From JALYXS01 sp051003795 (GTDB lineage: Bacteria; Acidobacteriota; Terriglobia; Bryobacterales; Bryobacteraceae): DNA of 10,527 nucleotides. The translations under genes and the position numbers were made by a program. Each line of letters begins with the position of its first letter. Positions within the stretch are counted from its first letter, which is position 1. The stretch spans positions 1 through 10,527 of the forward strand of contig JBPCKZ010000085.1 of NCBI GenBank assembly GCA_051003795.1, in the 5' to 3' direction. Positions 1 through 6,017 of the stretch are shown here, one piece after another. Under the pieces are notes generated by a model. It was not told the DNA's origin, ran no database searches, and saw nothing but the letters and a program-made list of their open reading frames with translations.

Positions 1-206
1 TATACGACTGCATGATCGGCGATGCGATCCTGTTCCAGCGCGCCGACATGGTGGAAGCGGGCTGGAGCGTAATCGCGCCGGTTCAAGATGTCTGGAAGGC
101 GCTTCCGCCGCGCAAATTTCCAAACTATGCCGCCGGCGGTTGGGGGCCGAAAGAGGCGGACGATCTCATGAAGCGCGATGGCCGCCAGTGGAGGAAGATC
201 GAGTAG
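1..206 (+). CDS. zwf: Glucose-6-phosphate dehydrogenase, C-terminal end (5' part outside window)
   Basis: Partial gene entering from the left edge; the codon frame starts at position 3 and ends at TAG 204-206, leaving about 67 residues. The enzyme oxidises glucose-6-phosphate to 6-phosphoglucono-1,5-lactone with NAD(P)+ as the first step of the oxidative pentose phosphate pathway in the cytoplasm. The visible part carries the family's conserved C-terminal block: YDCMIGDA, then LFQRADMVEAGW, then the P-x-Y-x-A-G-x-W-G-P stretch (seen as PNYAAGGWGP), followed by the usual short basic tail. The full protein is normally about 500 residues, so roughly 85% lies upstream. The ATG at 12 is an internal methionine, not the start. 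A second, damaged copy of this same 3' end lies at about 739-853. Family assignment is by recognition of the conserved C-terminus and is secure. Confidence 0.93.
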   Translation, partial: YDCMIGDAILFQRADMVEAGWSVIAPVQDVWKALPPRKFPNYAAGGWGPKEADDLMKRDGRQWRKIE

Positions 207-209
207 GGA

Positions 210-422
210 TCATTCGGCGGGACCATTGGTGAACCATTCTCCACTTTTGTGAAGGATGCTCGACGAGACGAAAGTGGGCGATGAATCGTCGAAAAACGCG
301 CGGCGTCGACTCAGAGGTCCTCTGGATGGAGGCCAGTCTCTTTCCTGTTTTTTGAGTGTCCCACCAAGACGAAGCAGTGCGGCATAAACCCGTCTGGCTT
401 TGGTCGCGCGCCAAACACTCAC
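210..422 (-). pseudogene. HicA-like toxin remnant, downstream of hicB
   Basis: Minus-strand ORF of 70 codons starting with GTG at 422-420; this start overlaps the hicB-like stop as GTGA, the usual coupling in hicBA-type pairs. HicA is a small mRNA interferase with a dsRBD-like fold and a catalytic His in a G-S-H motif. The first 24 or so residues (WRATKARRVYAALLRLGGTL, then KKQ) fit the N-terminal helix and first strand of one HicA subgroup. The expected G-S-H segment and the rest of the fold are then missing; after KKQ the protein reads as low-similarity Arg/Ser/Pro-rich sequence, and I could not find the motif in either of the other two frames. I read this as a toxin gene broken after about codon 25. 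It could instead be an unrelated short ORF; the coupled start and N-terminal match argue against that. Confidence 0.5.
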
Positions 423-634
423 GCCGCGAACAGAACCCGGAGAGGCTCCGGAACCTCTTCGCCGTTCTCGATCATATCGGCCAATACCTGTAAGGCTATC
501 GTTTTGACCTTCCGAACTGCTTCTTTCTCGACGCTGCCATAGGCCATGACGCCCGGAAGATCGGGTATGGAGGCGAGTATCCTTCCGTCCTCTTCGAGTT
601 CAATTTCCAAGCGAAGCGGTTCGATTGTGACCAT
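419..634 (-). CDS. hicB: HicB-family antitoxin-like protein
   Basis: A 71-residue protein with ATG at 634-632. It matches the HicB/UPF0150 partial RNase H-like fold: an opening strand (IEPLRLEIELEEDGRILASI), the hallmark PDLPGVMAYG turn, then a helix (VEKEAVRKVKTIALQVLADM) and a short C-terminal tail. HicB proteins bind and neutralise the HicA mRNA interferase, and some also repress their own promoter. The version here is the short type, with no added DNA-binding helix-turn-helix or ribbon-helix-helix domain at the C-terminus. The order antitoxin then toxin is one of the two orders known for hic loci. The partner downstream appears degraded, so this may be an orphan antitoxin. The upstream sequence carries only a weak ribosome-binding site (GGAA). 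Confidence 0.8.
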   Translation of the reverse strand: MVTIEPLRLEIELEEDGRILASIPDLPGVMAYGSVEKEAVRKVKTIALQVLADMIENGEEVPEPLRVLFAA

Positions 635-738
635 GGCAATTCCAGTTTACCGGACTTCTCCCGCCTGTGATTCCCCATTGCTGGAAGCCTGAACAATTAG
701 ACCGTTCGCCACATTTTCGAACGCCCAGACCGAGATGT

Positions 739-853
739 CGCGCTTCGGCCGAAGCCAGCACCGGCTACGAGCGGCTGCTATACGACTGCACGATCGGCGA
801 TGCGATCCTGTCTCATGAAGCGCGATGGCCGCCAGTGGAGGAAGATCGAGTAG
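739..853 (+). pseudogene. Truncated duplicate of the zwf 3' end
   Basis: In one frame 754-810 reads ASTGYERLLYDCTIGDAIL, the G6PD C-terminal signature. After 811 it jumps to the zwf tail (LMKRDGRQWRKIE and its TAG at 851-853) in another frame, because 131 bp corresponding to 34-164 of the intact copy are absent. Just upstream, EMS and RFG can be read in a neighbouring frame, matching the segment expected before this point in G6PD but with further small indels; nothing beyond that is recognisable. No start codon or complete domain remains, so this is a relic with no enzymatic role. It lies immediately upstream of the amidohydrolase gene at 893 and so supplies its leader sequence. Confidence 0.85.
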
Positions 854-854
854 G
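779..854 (+). repeat. Direct repeat of zwf 3' end (partner 1-33 plus 164-207)
   Basis: Positions 779-811 match 1-33 with one mismatch (T13 against C791), and 811-854 match 164-207 with none. Both deletion edges share a single T, so the join has no long microhomology. Clear homology stops one base past the zwf TAG in both copies. The left limit of the repeat cannot be set because the window begins inside the first copy. The hicBA-like pair lies between the two copies. Confidence 0.9.
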
Positions 855-892
855 AACCGGTCGGGCATGCGCCTCGGTGTTATGTTATCGAA

Positions 893-1780
893 GTGCATCG
901 GCCCGCAACAATCTCGCGACGCGGTTTCCTGGCTCTGGCAAGTGCGGCTATTGCAGGTGGCGCTGAGCCGATCGTCGACCTTCACCAGCACACGAACTAC
1001 GCGGGGCGCGCGAACGATCGACTTGTGGCCCATCAGCGCGCGATGGGCATTACGACGACGGTGCTGCTCCCGGCGGGGTCGCGGTTTGGACTCGCGGCGG
1101 GCGCGGGCGGCAACGACACGGTAGTCGCTATCGCGAAGCAATATCCAAAGGAGTTCGTTTTCTTCGCGAATGAGTTGCCCGACATACCCGAAACGAAGCG
1201 GGTGATCGAGAAATTCTTGAAAGCAGGCGCGATCGGCATCGGCGAACAGAAGTTTCACGTCGATTGCGATTCGAAGTATATGCAACTGGTGGCCGGCATC
1301 GCCAAGGATTACGGCGTACCCGTGTTGATGCATTTTCAGCACGAGACCTATAATCTGCACTTCGAGCGGTTTTATAAGATGCTCGACATGTATCCCACCG
1401 TCAACTTCATCGGACACGCGCAGACTTTCTGGGGCAACATCGACAAGAACCACCGGCAGGCCGTGATGTACCCGAAAGGACCGGTCACTCCGGGCGGCAT
1501 CACGGACCGCCTGCTCTCCGATTACGCAAACATGTATGGCGACCTGTCGGCCGGCTCCGGTCTCAATGCGTTGCGCCGCGATGAAGACCACGCCCGTGAA
1601 TTTCTCCAGCGCCACCAGGACAAATTTCTGTATGGCAGCGATTGCGACGACAAGGACGGCGCGGGAGAGACTTGCAGCGGTTCGCAACAGCTCGCTACCG
1701 TCCGCATGCTTGCTCCGGACGCGGGCGCCTTGCGCAAAATGCTGCACGATAATGCCTCGCGCGTTCTAAACCTGGCGTAA
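893..1780 (+). CDS. Tat-exported metal-dependent amidohydrolase (Amidohydro_2 type)
   Basis: A 295-residue protein. The N-terminus (TISRRGFLALASAAIAGG, residues 7-24) is a twin-arginine signal, so the enzyme is probably folded in the cytoplasm with its metal and exported. The mature part is a TIM-barrel hydrolase of the amidohydrolase superfamily: H31-x-H33 at the end of strand 1, a possible E118 ligand (GIGEQKFH), H147/H150 (MHFQHE), H175 (FIGHAQ) and D250 (YGSDC), the usual order of metal ligands and catalytic Asp. Substrate unknown; relatives act as hydrolases or decarboxylases on small cyclic or carboxylic compounds. GTG at 893 is the only start in frame after TAG 851-853 that keeps the whole Tat signal; an ATG at 882 is in another frame. 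No strong Shine-Dalgarno is seen. It appears monocistronic and converges on the methyltransferase gene. Confidence 0.85.
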   Translation: MHRPATISRRGFLALASAAIAGGAEPIVDLHQHTNYAGRANDRLVAHQRAMGITTTVLLPAGSRFGLAAGAGGNDTVVAIAKQYPKEFVFFANELPDIPETKRVIEKFLKAGAIGIGEQKFHVDCDSKYMQLVAGIAKDYGVPVLMHFQHETYNLHFERFYKMLDMYPTVNFIGHAQTFWGNIDKNHRQAVMYPKGPVTPGGITDRLLSDYANMYGDLSAGSGLNALRRDEDHAREFLQRHQDKFLYGSDCDDKDGAGETCSGSQQLATVRMLAPDAGALRKMLHDNASRVLNLA

Positions 1781-1824
1781 AGACGATCCGGATGTTGGAC
1801 CGTCCCCGCATTTCGACATCGGCA

Positions 1825-1838
1825 GGCCGGGGGCGGCC
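1825..1838. terminator. Possible short hairpin between convergent genes
   Basis: GGCCG-GGGG-CGGCC forms a 5-bp all-GC stem with a 4-base loop in the 65-bp gap between the convergent stops at 1780 and 1846. It has no T-tract on either side, so it would be at best a weak bidirectional terminator. GC-rich DNA produces such stems by chance. Confidence 0.22.
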
Positions 1839-1845
1839 GCCGCGA

Positions 1846-3309
1846 TCAAACGCCCGGAATCAGACGGATCATCCCGATAGTCAACGAGAACACGCGGTCG
1901 TCGGGAGGCGCCATAAACGTCGGGCCGGCCTGAATCTCGATGCGGTATTCCGGCGCTTCCGCCACGTCCGCCTCAAACACGAAAACACCGCTTCTCTCGA
2001 TCCGCATTTCGCGCAGGAATTCGCCGTTTGCCCTTACTTGGATCTTTACCGGCTCGTTCCGCTCGAATGCCTGGTCGGTAGCCTGTCCGCGAATGCGCAG
2101 CCGCGCGGGGCCGGGATGCACGCGCTCGAGCCGCGCGGAAGCGCGTTCCCCGATCCAGCGGTATTCCGCGCCTTTCAAACCTTCCAGGTCGGACCAGCCT
2201 TCGATCAGCCGCGCTTCGTGCCCGGGCATTGAAAAGTCGATGATGTCGGCGCGATCCCCCGGGTAAAGTTCCATGCGTTCAGCGGCCGGCAGCAGGTTGT
2301 AAACGCCGTCTTGCTCGAAGGTCTCGTAACCGCATTGCGAACAACGCAGCAGACCCGCTTGCCGTTCGAGCGCTCCCCGGCAATCCGGACAGCGCAGGTA
2401 TTTTTCCAGATCGGTCACCGGCGGATACGAAGCCGGTCCGATGCCCTCCTTCCGGCAAATCGCGGCGAGCGTTCCCCCGAGGAATTTCGCGGCTTGCCAT
2501 TGCGAACGATTCGGATCGAGGCGAATGGCGGCGCGCTTCGCGATGCGTTCTCCCCACCCGCGCTCCGGCACGAAAACTTCGTAGACGTGCGCGGTGAAAT
2601 GTTTGCGAATCAGCTCGTTCCAATCGCCCAGGCGCATGCTATGGTTCTGGCGAATGCCGAAACTCTCCTCCTGATCGGCGCCGATCACATCGCGAACCAG
2701 GAAACCGAGCAGGCCCCAGTCATGCAGCTTGCGCTCCCAAGGCCTCATCAGGTTGTAATAGTTCGCGCGATACAGCCGCATCGAAAGGACGCGCCGGAGA
2801 GGCTCTTCGGCCAGCAGGAAAATACCGCCGGGCGCGAGCACGCGTTTCACTTCGAGAAAAATGCTCTCGAGGTTCATGAACTGGCTCAGCGTTTGGAAAA
2901 CCATCACCATGCGCAGCGATTCATCGCGGAAGGGCAGGCGCGCGCCATCGCCTGCAATTCGTACCGGCGCCCGTGAGTAGCCCCATCGATCCATCAACGC
3001 GATTCCGTGGCGCAGGGCGTCGGCTGAAAGATCGAGCGCGAATCCCCGTGCCCCGAATTCGTTCGCCAGCATGTAACTGGTATGGCCCGCGTTCGCGCCG
3101 AGTTCAAGAAACGGCGAGACTGCGCCGATGAAATCCAGATGTTTGCGAATGACCGCGCCGCGATTCCGATTCTGTTCGGCGTACGCGGCGGCGGCCCGCT
3201 CCGGTTCCCCCAGGGAAGCGAAATTGTGAAACTCCACTTCGGCGCGCTTCACGGAAAAGGACTGCGCCTCGGCGGGCGGGTTCGGCATCCATTCATAATA
3301 GGACGACAT
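1846..3309 (-). CDS. SAM-dependent methyltransferase with zinc ribbon and C-terminal beta-sandwich
   Basis: 487 residues from ATG 3309-3307; the frame is open further upstream, but the sequence from MSSYYEWMPNPPAEAQSF looks like the native N-terminus and the extension would lie over the neighbour's signal peptide. Residues about 50-175 are a class I methyltransferase: motif I FLELGANAGHTSYMLA (67-82), the acidic end of strand 2 at ALDLS, DGARLPF (121-127) and the post-motif RVLAPGGIFLLAEEP. Residues about 300-340 form a Trm112-like zinc ribbon with C307-x2-C310 and C323-x2-C326. Residues about 360-487 are a beta-rich domain beginning IEGWSDLEG and containing YRWIGERASARL, a type I associate with bacterial polysaccharide and glycosyltransferase proteins. 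A role in methylating a surface glycan or lipid-linked sugar is inference. No signal peptide, so probably cytoplasmic. Its start codon overlaps the divergent propeller gene's start. Confidence 0.82.
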   Translation of the reverse strand: MSSYYEWMPNPPAEAQSFSVKRAEVEFHNFASLGEPERAAAAYAEQNRNRGAVIRKHLDFIGAVSPFLELGANAGHTSYMLANEFGARGFALDLSADALRHGIALMDRWGYSRAPVRIAGDGARLPFRDESLRMVMVFQTLSQFMNLESIFLEVKRVLAPGGIFLLAEEPLRRVLSMRLYRANYYNLMRPWERKLHDWGLLGFLVRDVIGADQEESFGIRQNHSMRLGDWNELIRKHFTAHVYEVFVPERGWGERIAKRAAIRLDPNRSQWQAAKFLGGTLAAICRKEGIGPASYPPVTDLEKYLRCPDCRGALERQAGLLRCSQCGYETFEQDGVYNLLPAAERMELYPGDRADIIDFSMPGHEARLIEGWSDLEGLKGAEYRWIGERASARLERVHPGPARLRIRGQATDQAFERNEPVKIQVRANGEFLREMRIERSGVFVFEADVAEAPEYRIEIQAGPTFMAPPDDRVFSLTIGMIRLIPGV

Positions 3310-3310
3310 G
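3299..3310. promoter_or_regulatory. Overlapping divergent start codons with plus-strand RBS
   Basis: The tetranucleotide CATG at 3307-3310 holds the ATG of the plus-strand propeller gene (3308-3310) and, on the complement, the ATG of the methyltransferase (3309-3307). AGGA at 3300-3303 sits 4 bases before the plus-strand start and supports it. On the minus strand GGAAG lies about 13 bases before its ATG, which is far. There is no intergenic room, so each gene's promoter must lie inside the other's coding region, unless one true start is further in. Confidence 0.6.
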
Positions 3311-4693
3311 TTGCATCGAGGTCTTCCGTTTCTAATCGCGGCTCTCTTTGCGGCTTCCGGCCTGCGCGCGGACGATTGGAGCATGTTCGGGCACGACCCG
3401 GCGCATTCCAGCTCCAACGCCTTTGAAACTCAAATCGATGCCGCGAACATCGGCCAACTGCAACCGGCGTGGTCGGTTTCCGTCGGAGCGCCCATCGCTT
3501 CGGGCGTCACCGTGTCCGATGGCGTGCTCTACTTCGGCGCTTGGGATGGCAGTTTCTACGCGCTGAACGCATCCGACGGAACGGTGATCTGGAGGCAGTT
3601 TCTCGGCCGCGCTCCTTCGCCCAATGACGCCAGTTGCCAGCCTGGCATTGGCGTCACCTCCCAGCCCGCGCTTATTGGCGGCCAGGTTTACGTAGGGGGC
3701 GGGGACTCGGCCCTGTATGCGCTCGACAAGTACGGCGGGAACATCGTTTCGCGGACGCCGCTGGCCGATCCTGGCAGCGGCGCGTATATCTGGTCGTCCG
3801 TAACCGTTTCGCAAGGCGTGCTCTATATCGGACTGGCGTCGCTCGGCGATTGCCCGCTGGTTCGCGGCGCGCTCGCGCGCGTGGATCCCGCCGATCCCGC
3901 CCATCCGTCGATCAAGTATCTTGCACCGGAAAACCCGGCCGACGCCGGCGCGGGAATCTGGTCAACTCCAGCGATCGACGAATCGACGAACACAGTCTAC
4001 GTGACCACCGGTACCGGCGATCAGGATGCCGACCGCGGACTCTGGGGCGGAACAATGCTCGCCTTGGATGCGGTTACGCTCCACGTCCAAGCGCACTACT
4101 TTCTGCCCACGAATTCGCTGGTGCAAGATATCGAGTGGGGATCGTCGCCCACGATATTCCATAAGCAGGATGGCTCGACGATAGTTGCCGCTTCCGGTAA
4201 AGACGGCATTCTCTACGCTCGCAATGCGGGGAGCCTCACTTTCGCGTGGACCGTCAAGCTGGCCGTACAATGCGTTTCGCCCGAGCAAGGCTGCGGTTCC
4301 TTATCGACTCCCGCCTTCGACGGCGAGACGCTTTTCACGGGTGCTGGCGATAGCAACGTGGAAGACGATCCGCTCGGCACGGTTTATGCGCTCAATCCGG
4401 AAAACGGCGCGACCGTGTGGAGGCGTGCGACGGACGGAGTAGTCATCGCGCCGGTGACCGTGGCGAACGGCCTGGTGTATGTGTCCACGACGCTAGGCCT
4501 GCTGATCTTCGATGCGGCAAGCGGCGACGAGTTGTGGGACGACGGGCAGCGTGGAACTCTGTATAGCCAACCGGTCGTCGTGGATGGGACTGTCTACTCT
4601 ACCTATGTTACCGGCGAGGTGGTGGCGTGGCGATTGGGAACGTTACCCAATGACCCTGTATCATCGCAAGGTCGACCTTTCCTTCGGAAGTAA
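3308..4693 (+). CDS. Secreted PQQ-like beta-propeller protein
   Basis: 461 residues with a Sec signal peptide (MLHRGLPFLIAALFAASGLRA, cleavage near residue 21). The mature part starts DDWSMFGHDPAHSS, the W-x-x-x-G-x-x-x-x-x-S opening typical of PQQ-propeller proteins. About eight repeats follow, each with the V-Y-x-G / L-Y-A-L-D / G-x-x-x-W pattern, for example GSFYALNASDGTVIW, SALYALDKYGGNI, GTVYALNPENGATVW and LLIFDAASGDELW. The fold is that of quinoprotein dehydrogenases and the BamB-like scaffold. There is no C-x-x-C-H haem site and I cannot point to complete PQQ ligands, so enzymatic oxidation of an alcohol is only one possibility; a periplasmic binding or scaffold role is equally possible. 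RBS AGGA lies 4 bases before ATG 3308. The last 86 bp overlap the convergent amidohydrolase relic. Confidence 0.85.
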   Translation: MLHRGLPFLIAALFAASGLRADDWSMFGHDPAHSSSNAFETQIDAANIGQLQPAWSVSVGAPIASGVTVSDGVLYFGAWDGSFYALNASDGTVIWRQFLGRAPSPNDASCQPGIGVTSQPALIGGQVYVGGGDSALYALDKYGGNIVSRTPLADPGSGAYIWSSVTVSQGVLYIGLASLGDCPLVRGALARVDPADPAHPSIKYLAPENPADAGAGIWSTPAIDESTNTVYVTTGTGDQDADRGLWGGTMLALDAVTLHVQAHYFLPTNSLVQDIEWGSSPTIFHKQDGSTIVAASGKDGILYARNAGSLTFAWTVKLAVQCVSPEQGCGSLSTPAFDGETLFTGAGDSNVEDDPLGTVYALNPENGATVWRRATDGVVIAPVTVANGLVYVSTTLGLLIFDAASGDELWDDGQRGTLYSQPVVVDGTVYSTYVTGEVVAWRLGTLPNDPVSSQGRPFLRK

Positions 4694-4985
4694 GGATGAT
4701 GAGATTGGCGGGCTTGCCTGCCGCGATCGCTCCTCCTTCTTGCTCCGGCATCACGGTCTTCCCGACGCCATCCACGCGTTGCGAGTCTTGCGGGATTGGG
4801 ACGCTCGCCCGCGGACCTGCCGCGCGGATGCGCGATCCATCCACCACAATCACCGAATCCAGTAAGGGGGCGGCCCCGGTGCCATCTTTTAGCGTCGCTC
4901 CGATAATCGCCTTGATCGGACGCGACGGCTGATCTTGGCAGCCGGCAAGTACGAACACGAGCGGCAAGACCGTGGACAGATTCAA
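4608..4985 (-). pseudogene. Lipoprotein amidohydrolase (COG1228-like) with the catalytic barrel deleted in frame
   Basis: The 125-codon frame from TTG 4985-4983 is intact but spans two separated parts of a protein normally about 400-450 residues long. Residues 1-16 are a lipoprotein signal ending in the lipobox L13-A-G-C16. Residues 24-80 (AIIGATLKDGTG, SVIVVDGSRIRAAGPRASVP, VDGVGKTVMP) are the N-terminal strands of imidazolonepropionase-like amidohydrolases, which are always followed by G-L-I-D-x-H-x-H. Here residue 80 runs directly into EQEGGAIAAGKPANLIILTS, which is the family's C-terminal sandwich segment. All metal-binding His and Asp residues are therefore absent and hydrolase activity is excluded. 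The join is near 4746. It may still be translated as a small outer-envelope beta-sandwich lipoprotein; I class it as a deletion relic. The start is uncertain because no ATG lies in frame. Confidence 0.75.
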
Positions 4986-4993
4986 TGTCCATG

Positions 4994-5022
4994 ATCGTAC
5001 ATCTCGAATAAGTACAAATCAA
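4994..5022 (-). promoter_or_regulatory. Candidate promoter for the lipoprotein relic
   Basis: On the minus strand TTGATT (5022-5017) and TACGAT (4999-4994) are separated by 17 bases; each matches the sigma-70 consensus at 4 of 6 positions. Transcription would begin about 4987, almost at the TTG start codon at 4985, implying a leaderless or nearly leaderless message. Supported only by motif matching in an AT-richer stretch. Confidence 0.3.
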
Positions 5023-5040
5023 CTGACGTTAACGGACGAA

Positions 5041-5114
5041 CGTAAAAATTCGCGCCGCCGGCCTATCATCGAAATCGTGTCTTACGCATTCAGAAGCCTA
5101 CCGGAGGATCACGC
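5041..5114 (+). promoter_or_regulatory. Leader of the six-gene plus-strand run, possible -10 and strong RBS
   Basis: TATCAT at 5064-5069 is a 5/6 match to a -10 box, but no good -35 lies 16-18 bases upstream, so an activator or alternative sigma factor may be needed. GGAGG at 5103-5107, 7 bases before ATG 5115, is a strong Shine-Dalgarno. An 8-bp palindrome CGTTAACG sits just upstream, around 5027-5034, and could be an operator half, though it is short enough to be chance. Confidence 0.3.
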
Positions 5115-5993
5115 ATGAATTTTCGAATAGAGCGCAAGGCGCTACTACTCATTGCCTTCGCCGCGTTTGGCGCATCGCGCCTAATGGCAGGTTTGTTCAC
5201 GGTAAACCCGACGGATAATGCCGCGACTCTGGCGCAAACTTTCCTGGGGCCAGGCATCGCTATCGTCGGTACGCCGGCTCTTAGTTCGCAACCCGGACAG
5301 TCCGGCACGTTTACGGATTTCAACTCCGGTCCCTATACACAAGCGGGCGGCGGCTCGGGCCAGTACAATATTCCGTCCGGCTTCGTGCTGACCACGGGAG
5401 TTGCCACGGCGGGAACCGGCTATTACATTGGCGGCCCGAACGCGGACCTGTCCGGAAGCGGCAATCCACTACTTTCCGCTCTCGCCGGGACCAATACATT
5501 TGACGCCGACACCCTCACCATCCAATTTACGAGCGCGAATCCCACTTTGTCGCTGAACTATGCGTTTGCTTCCGCCGAGTATCCGAATTCCGTCGGAAGC
5601 CAATTTGTCGACGCTTTCGGAATCTTCGTGAACGGAACCAACATTGCGCTGGTACCCGGCACAACCACGCCCGTCTCGATCAACGGCGTGAATGTGGGCG
5701 TGAATTCCAAGTATTTCACGCAATACTCAAACCCCGGCACACCGTTCAATTACGGCGGCGTGACAACCCTTCTCACGGCACGGGCGAACGTGTCCACTAC
5801 CTCGGTAAACACGATCCAGTTCGCCATCGCCGACGCCTCGGACGGGAATGTGGATTCAGCCCTCTTCGTCCAGGGCGCCGGTGGCGCGGCGGCGGTTCCG
5901 GAACCGGCTAGCTTGCTTTTATTTTCCGTTGGCCTTGTGTTTTTCGGCGCGGTTGCCGGCCTGCGCCGCGAGTCAACAACGCGCAACATCTAA
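5115..5993 (+). CDS. Choice-of-anchor L domain protein with PEP-CTERM sorting signal
   Basis: 292 residues. A Sec signal peptide (residues 1-25, ending SRLMA) is followed by a choice-of-anchor L domain over most of the mature protein: an opening with DNAATLAQTFLGPGIAIVG, a G-x-V/F-L-T-T-G turn (GFVLTTGVA), the landmark NYAFASAEYPNSVGSQFVDA, then FGIFVNGTNIALVPG and VSINGVN. The C-terminus is a PEP-CTERM tripartite tag: VPEP at 261-264, a hydrophobic helix about 267-282, then RR. Such proteins are cut and transferred to the surface or an extracellular matrix by an exosortase (EpsH/XrtA type), which is not encoded in this window. Binding partner unknown; the domain is found on surface proteins with interchangeable C-terminal anchors. 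GGAGG 7 bases upstream fixes the start. It is the first gene of the plus-strand run. Confidence 0.9.
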   Translation: MNFRIERKALLLIAFAAFGASRLMAGLFTVNPTDNAATLAQTFLGPGIAIVGTPALSSQPGQSGTFTDFNSGPYTQAGGGSGQYNIPSGFVLTTGVATAGTGYYIGGPNADLSGSGNPLLSALAGTNTFDADTLTIQFTSANPTLSLNYAFASAEYPNSVGSQFVDAFGIFVNGTNIALVPGTTTPVSINGVNVGVNSKYFTQYSNPGTPFNYGGVTTLLTARANVSTTSVNTIQFAIADASDGNVDSALFVQGAGGAAAVPEPASLLLFSVGLVFFGAVAGLRRESTTRNI

Positions 5994-6017
5994 CTTTTCA
6001 CTGGCAGAGGAGAAAAC

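Noticed and set aside
647..1747. 366-codon open frame on the minus strand opposite the amidohydrolase
   Set aside because: It is a high-GC shadow frame; no family pattern is visible in its translation, while the plus strand holds a full Tat signal and all amidohydrolase ligands.
1792..2266. Plus-strand ORFs opposite the methyltransferase C-terminus
   Set aside because: These are shadow frames of the beta-sandwich coding region, with no RBS or recognisable motif.
3310..3417. N-terminal extension of the methyltransferase by 36 residues
   Set aside because: It lies over the signal peptide of the divergent propeller gene and looks like antisense sequence; the YYEWMPNPP start resembles a native N-terminus.
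3308..4693. Quinohaemoprotein alcohol dehydrogenase assignment
   Set aside because: The propeller repeats fit, but there is no C-x-x-C-H haem motif and no clear full set of cofactor ligands, so only the fold is claimed.
4603..5022. 139-codon minus-strand frame overlapping the lipoprotein relic
   Set aside because: Its translation is Arg-rich with no domain pattern, whereas the neighbouring frame gives a lipobox and amidohydrolase segments.
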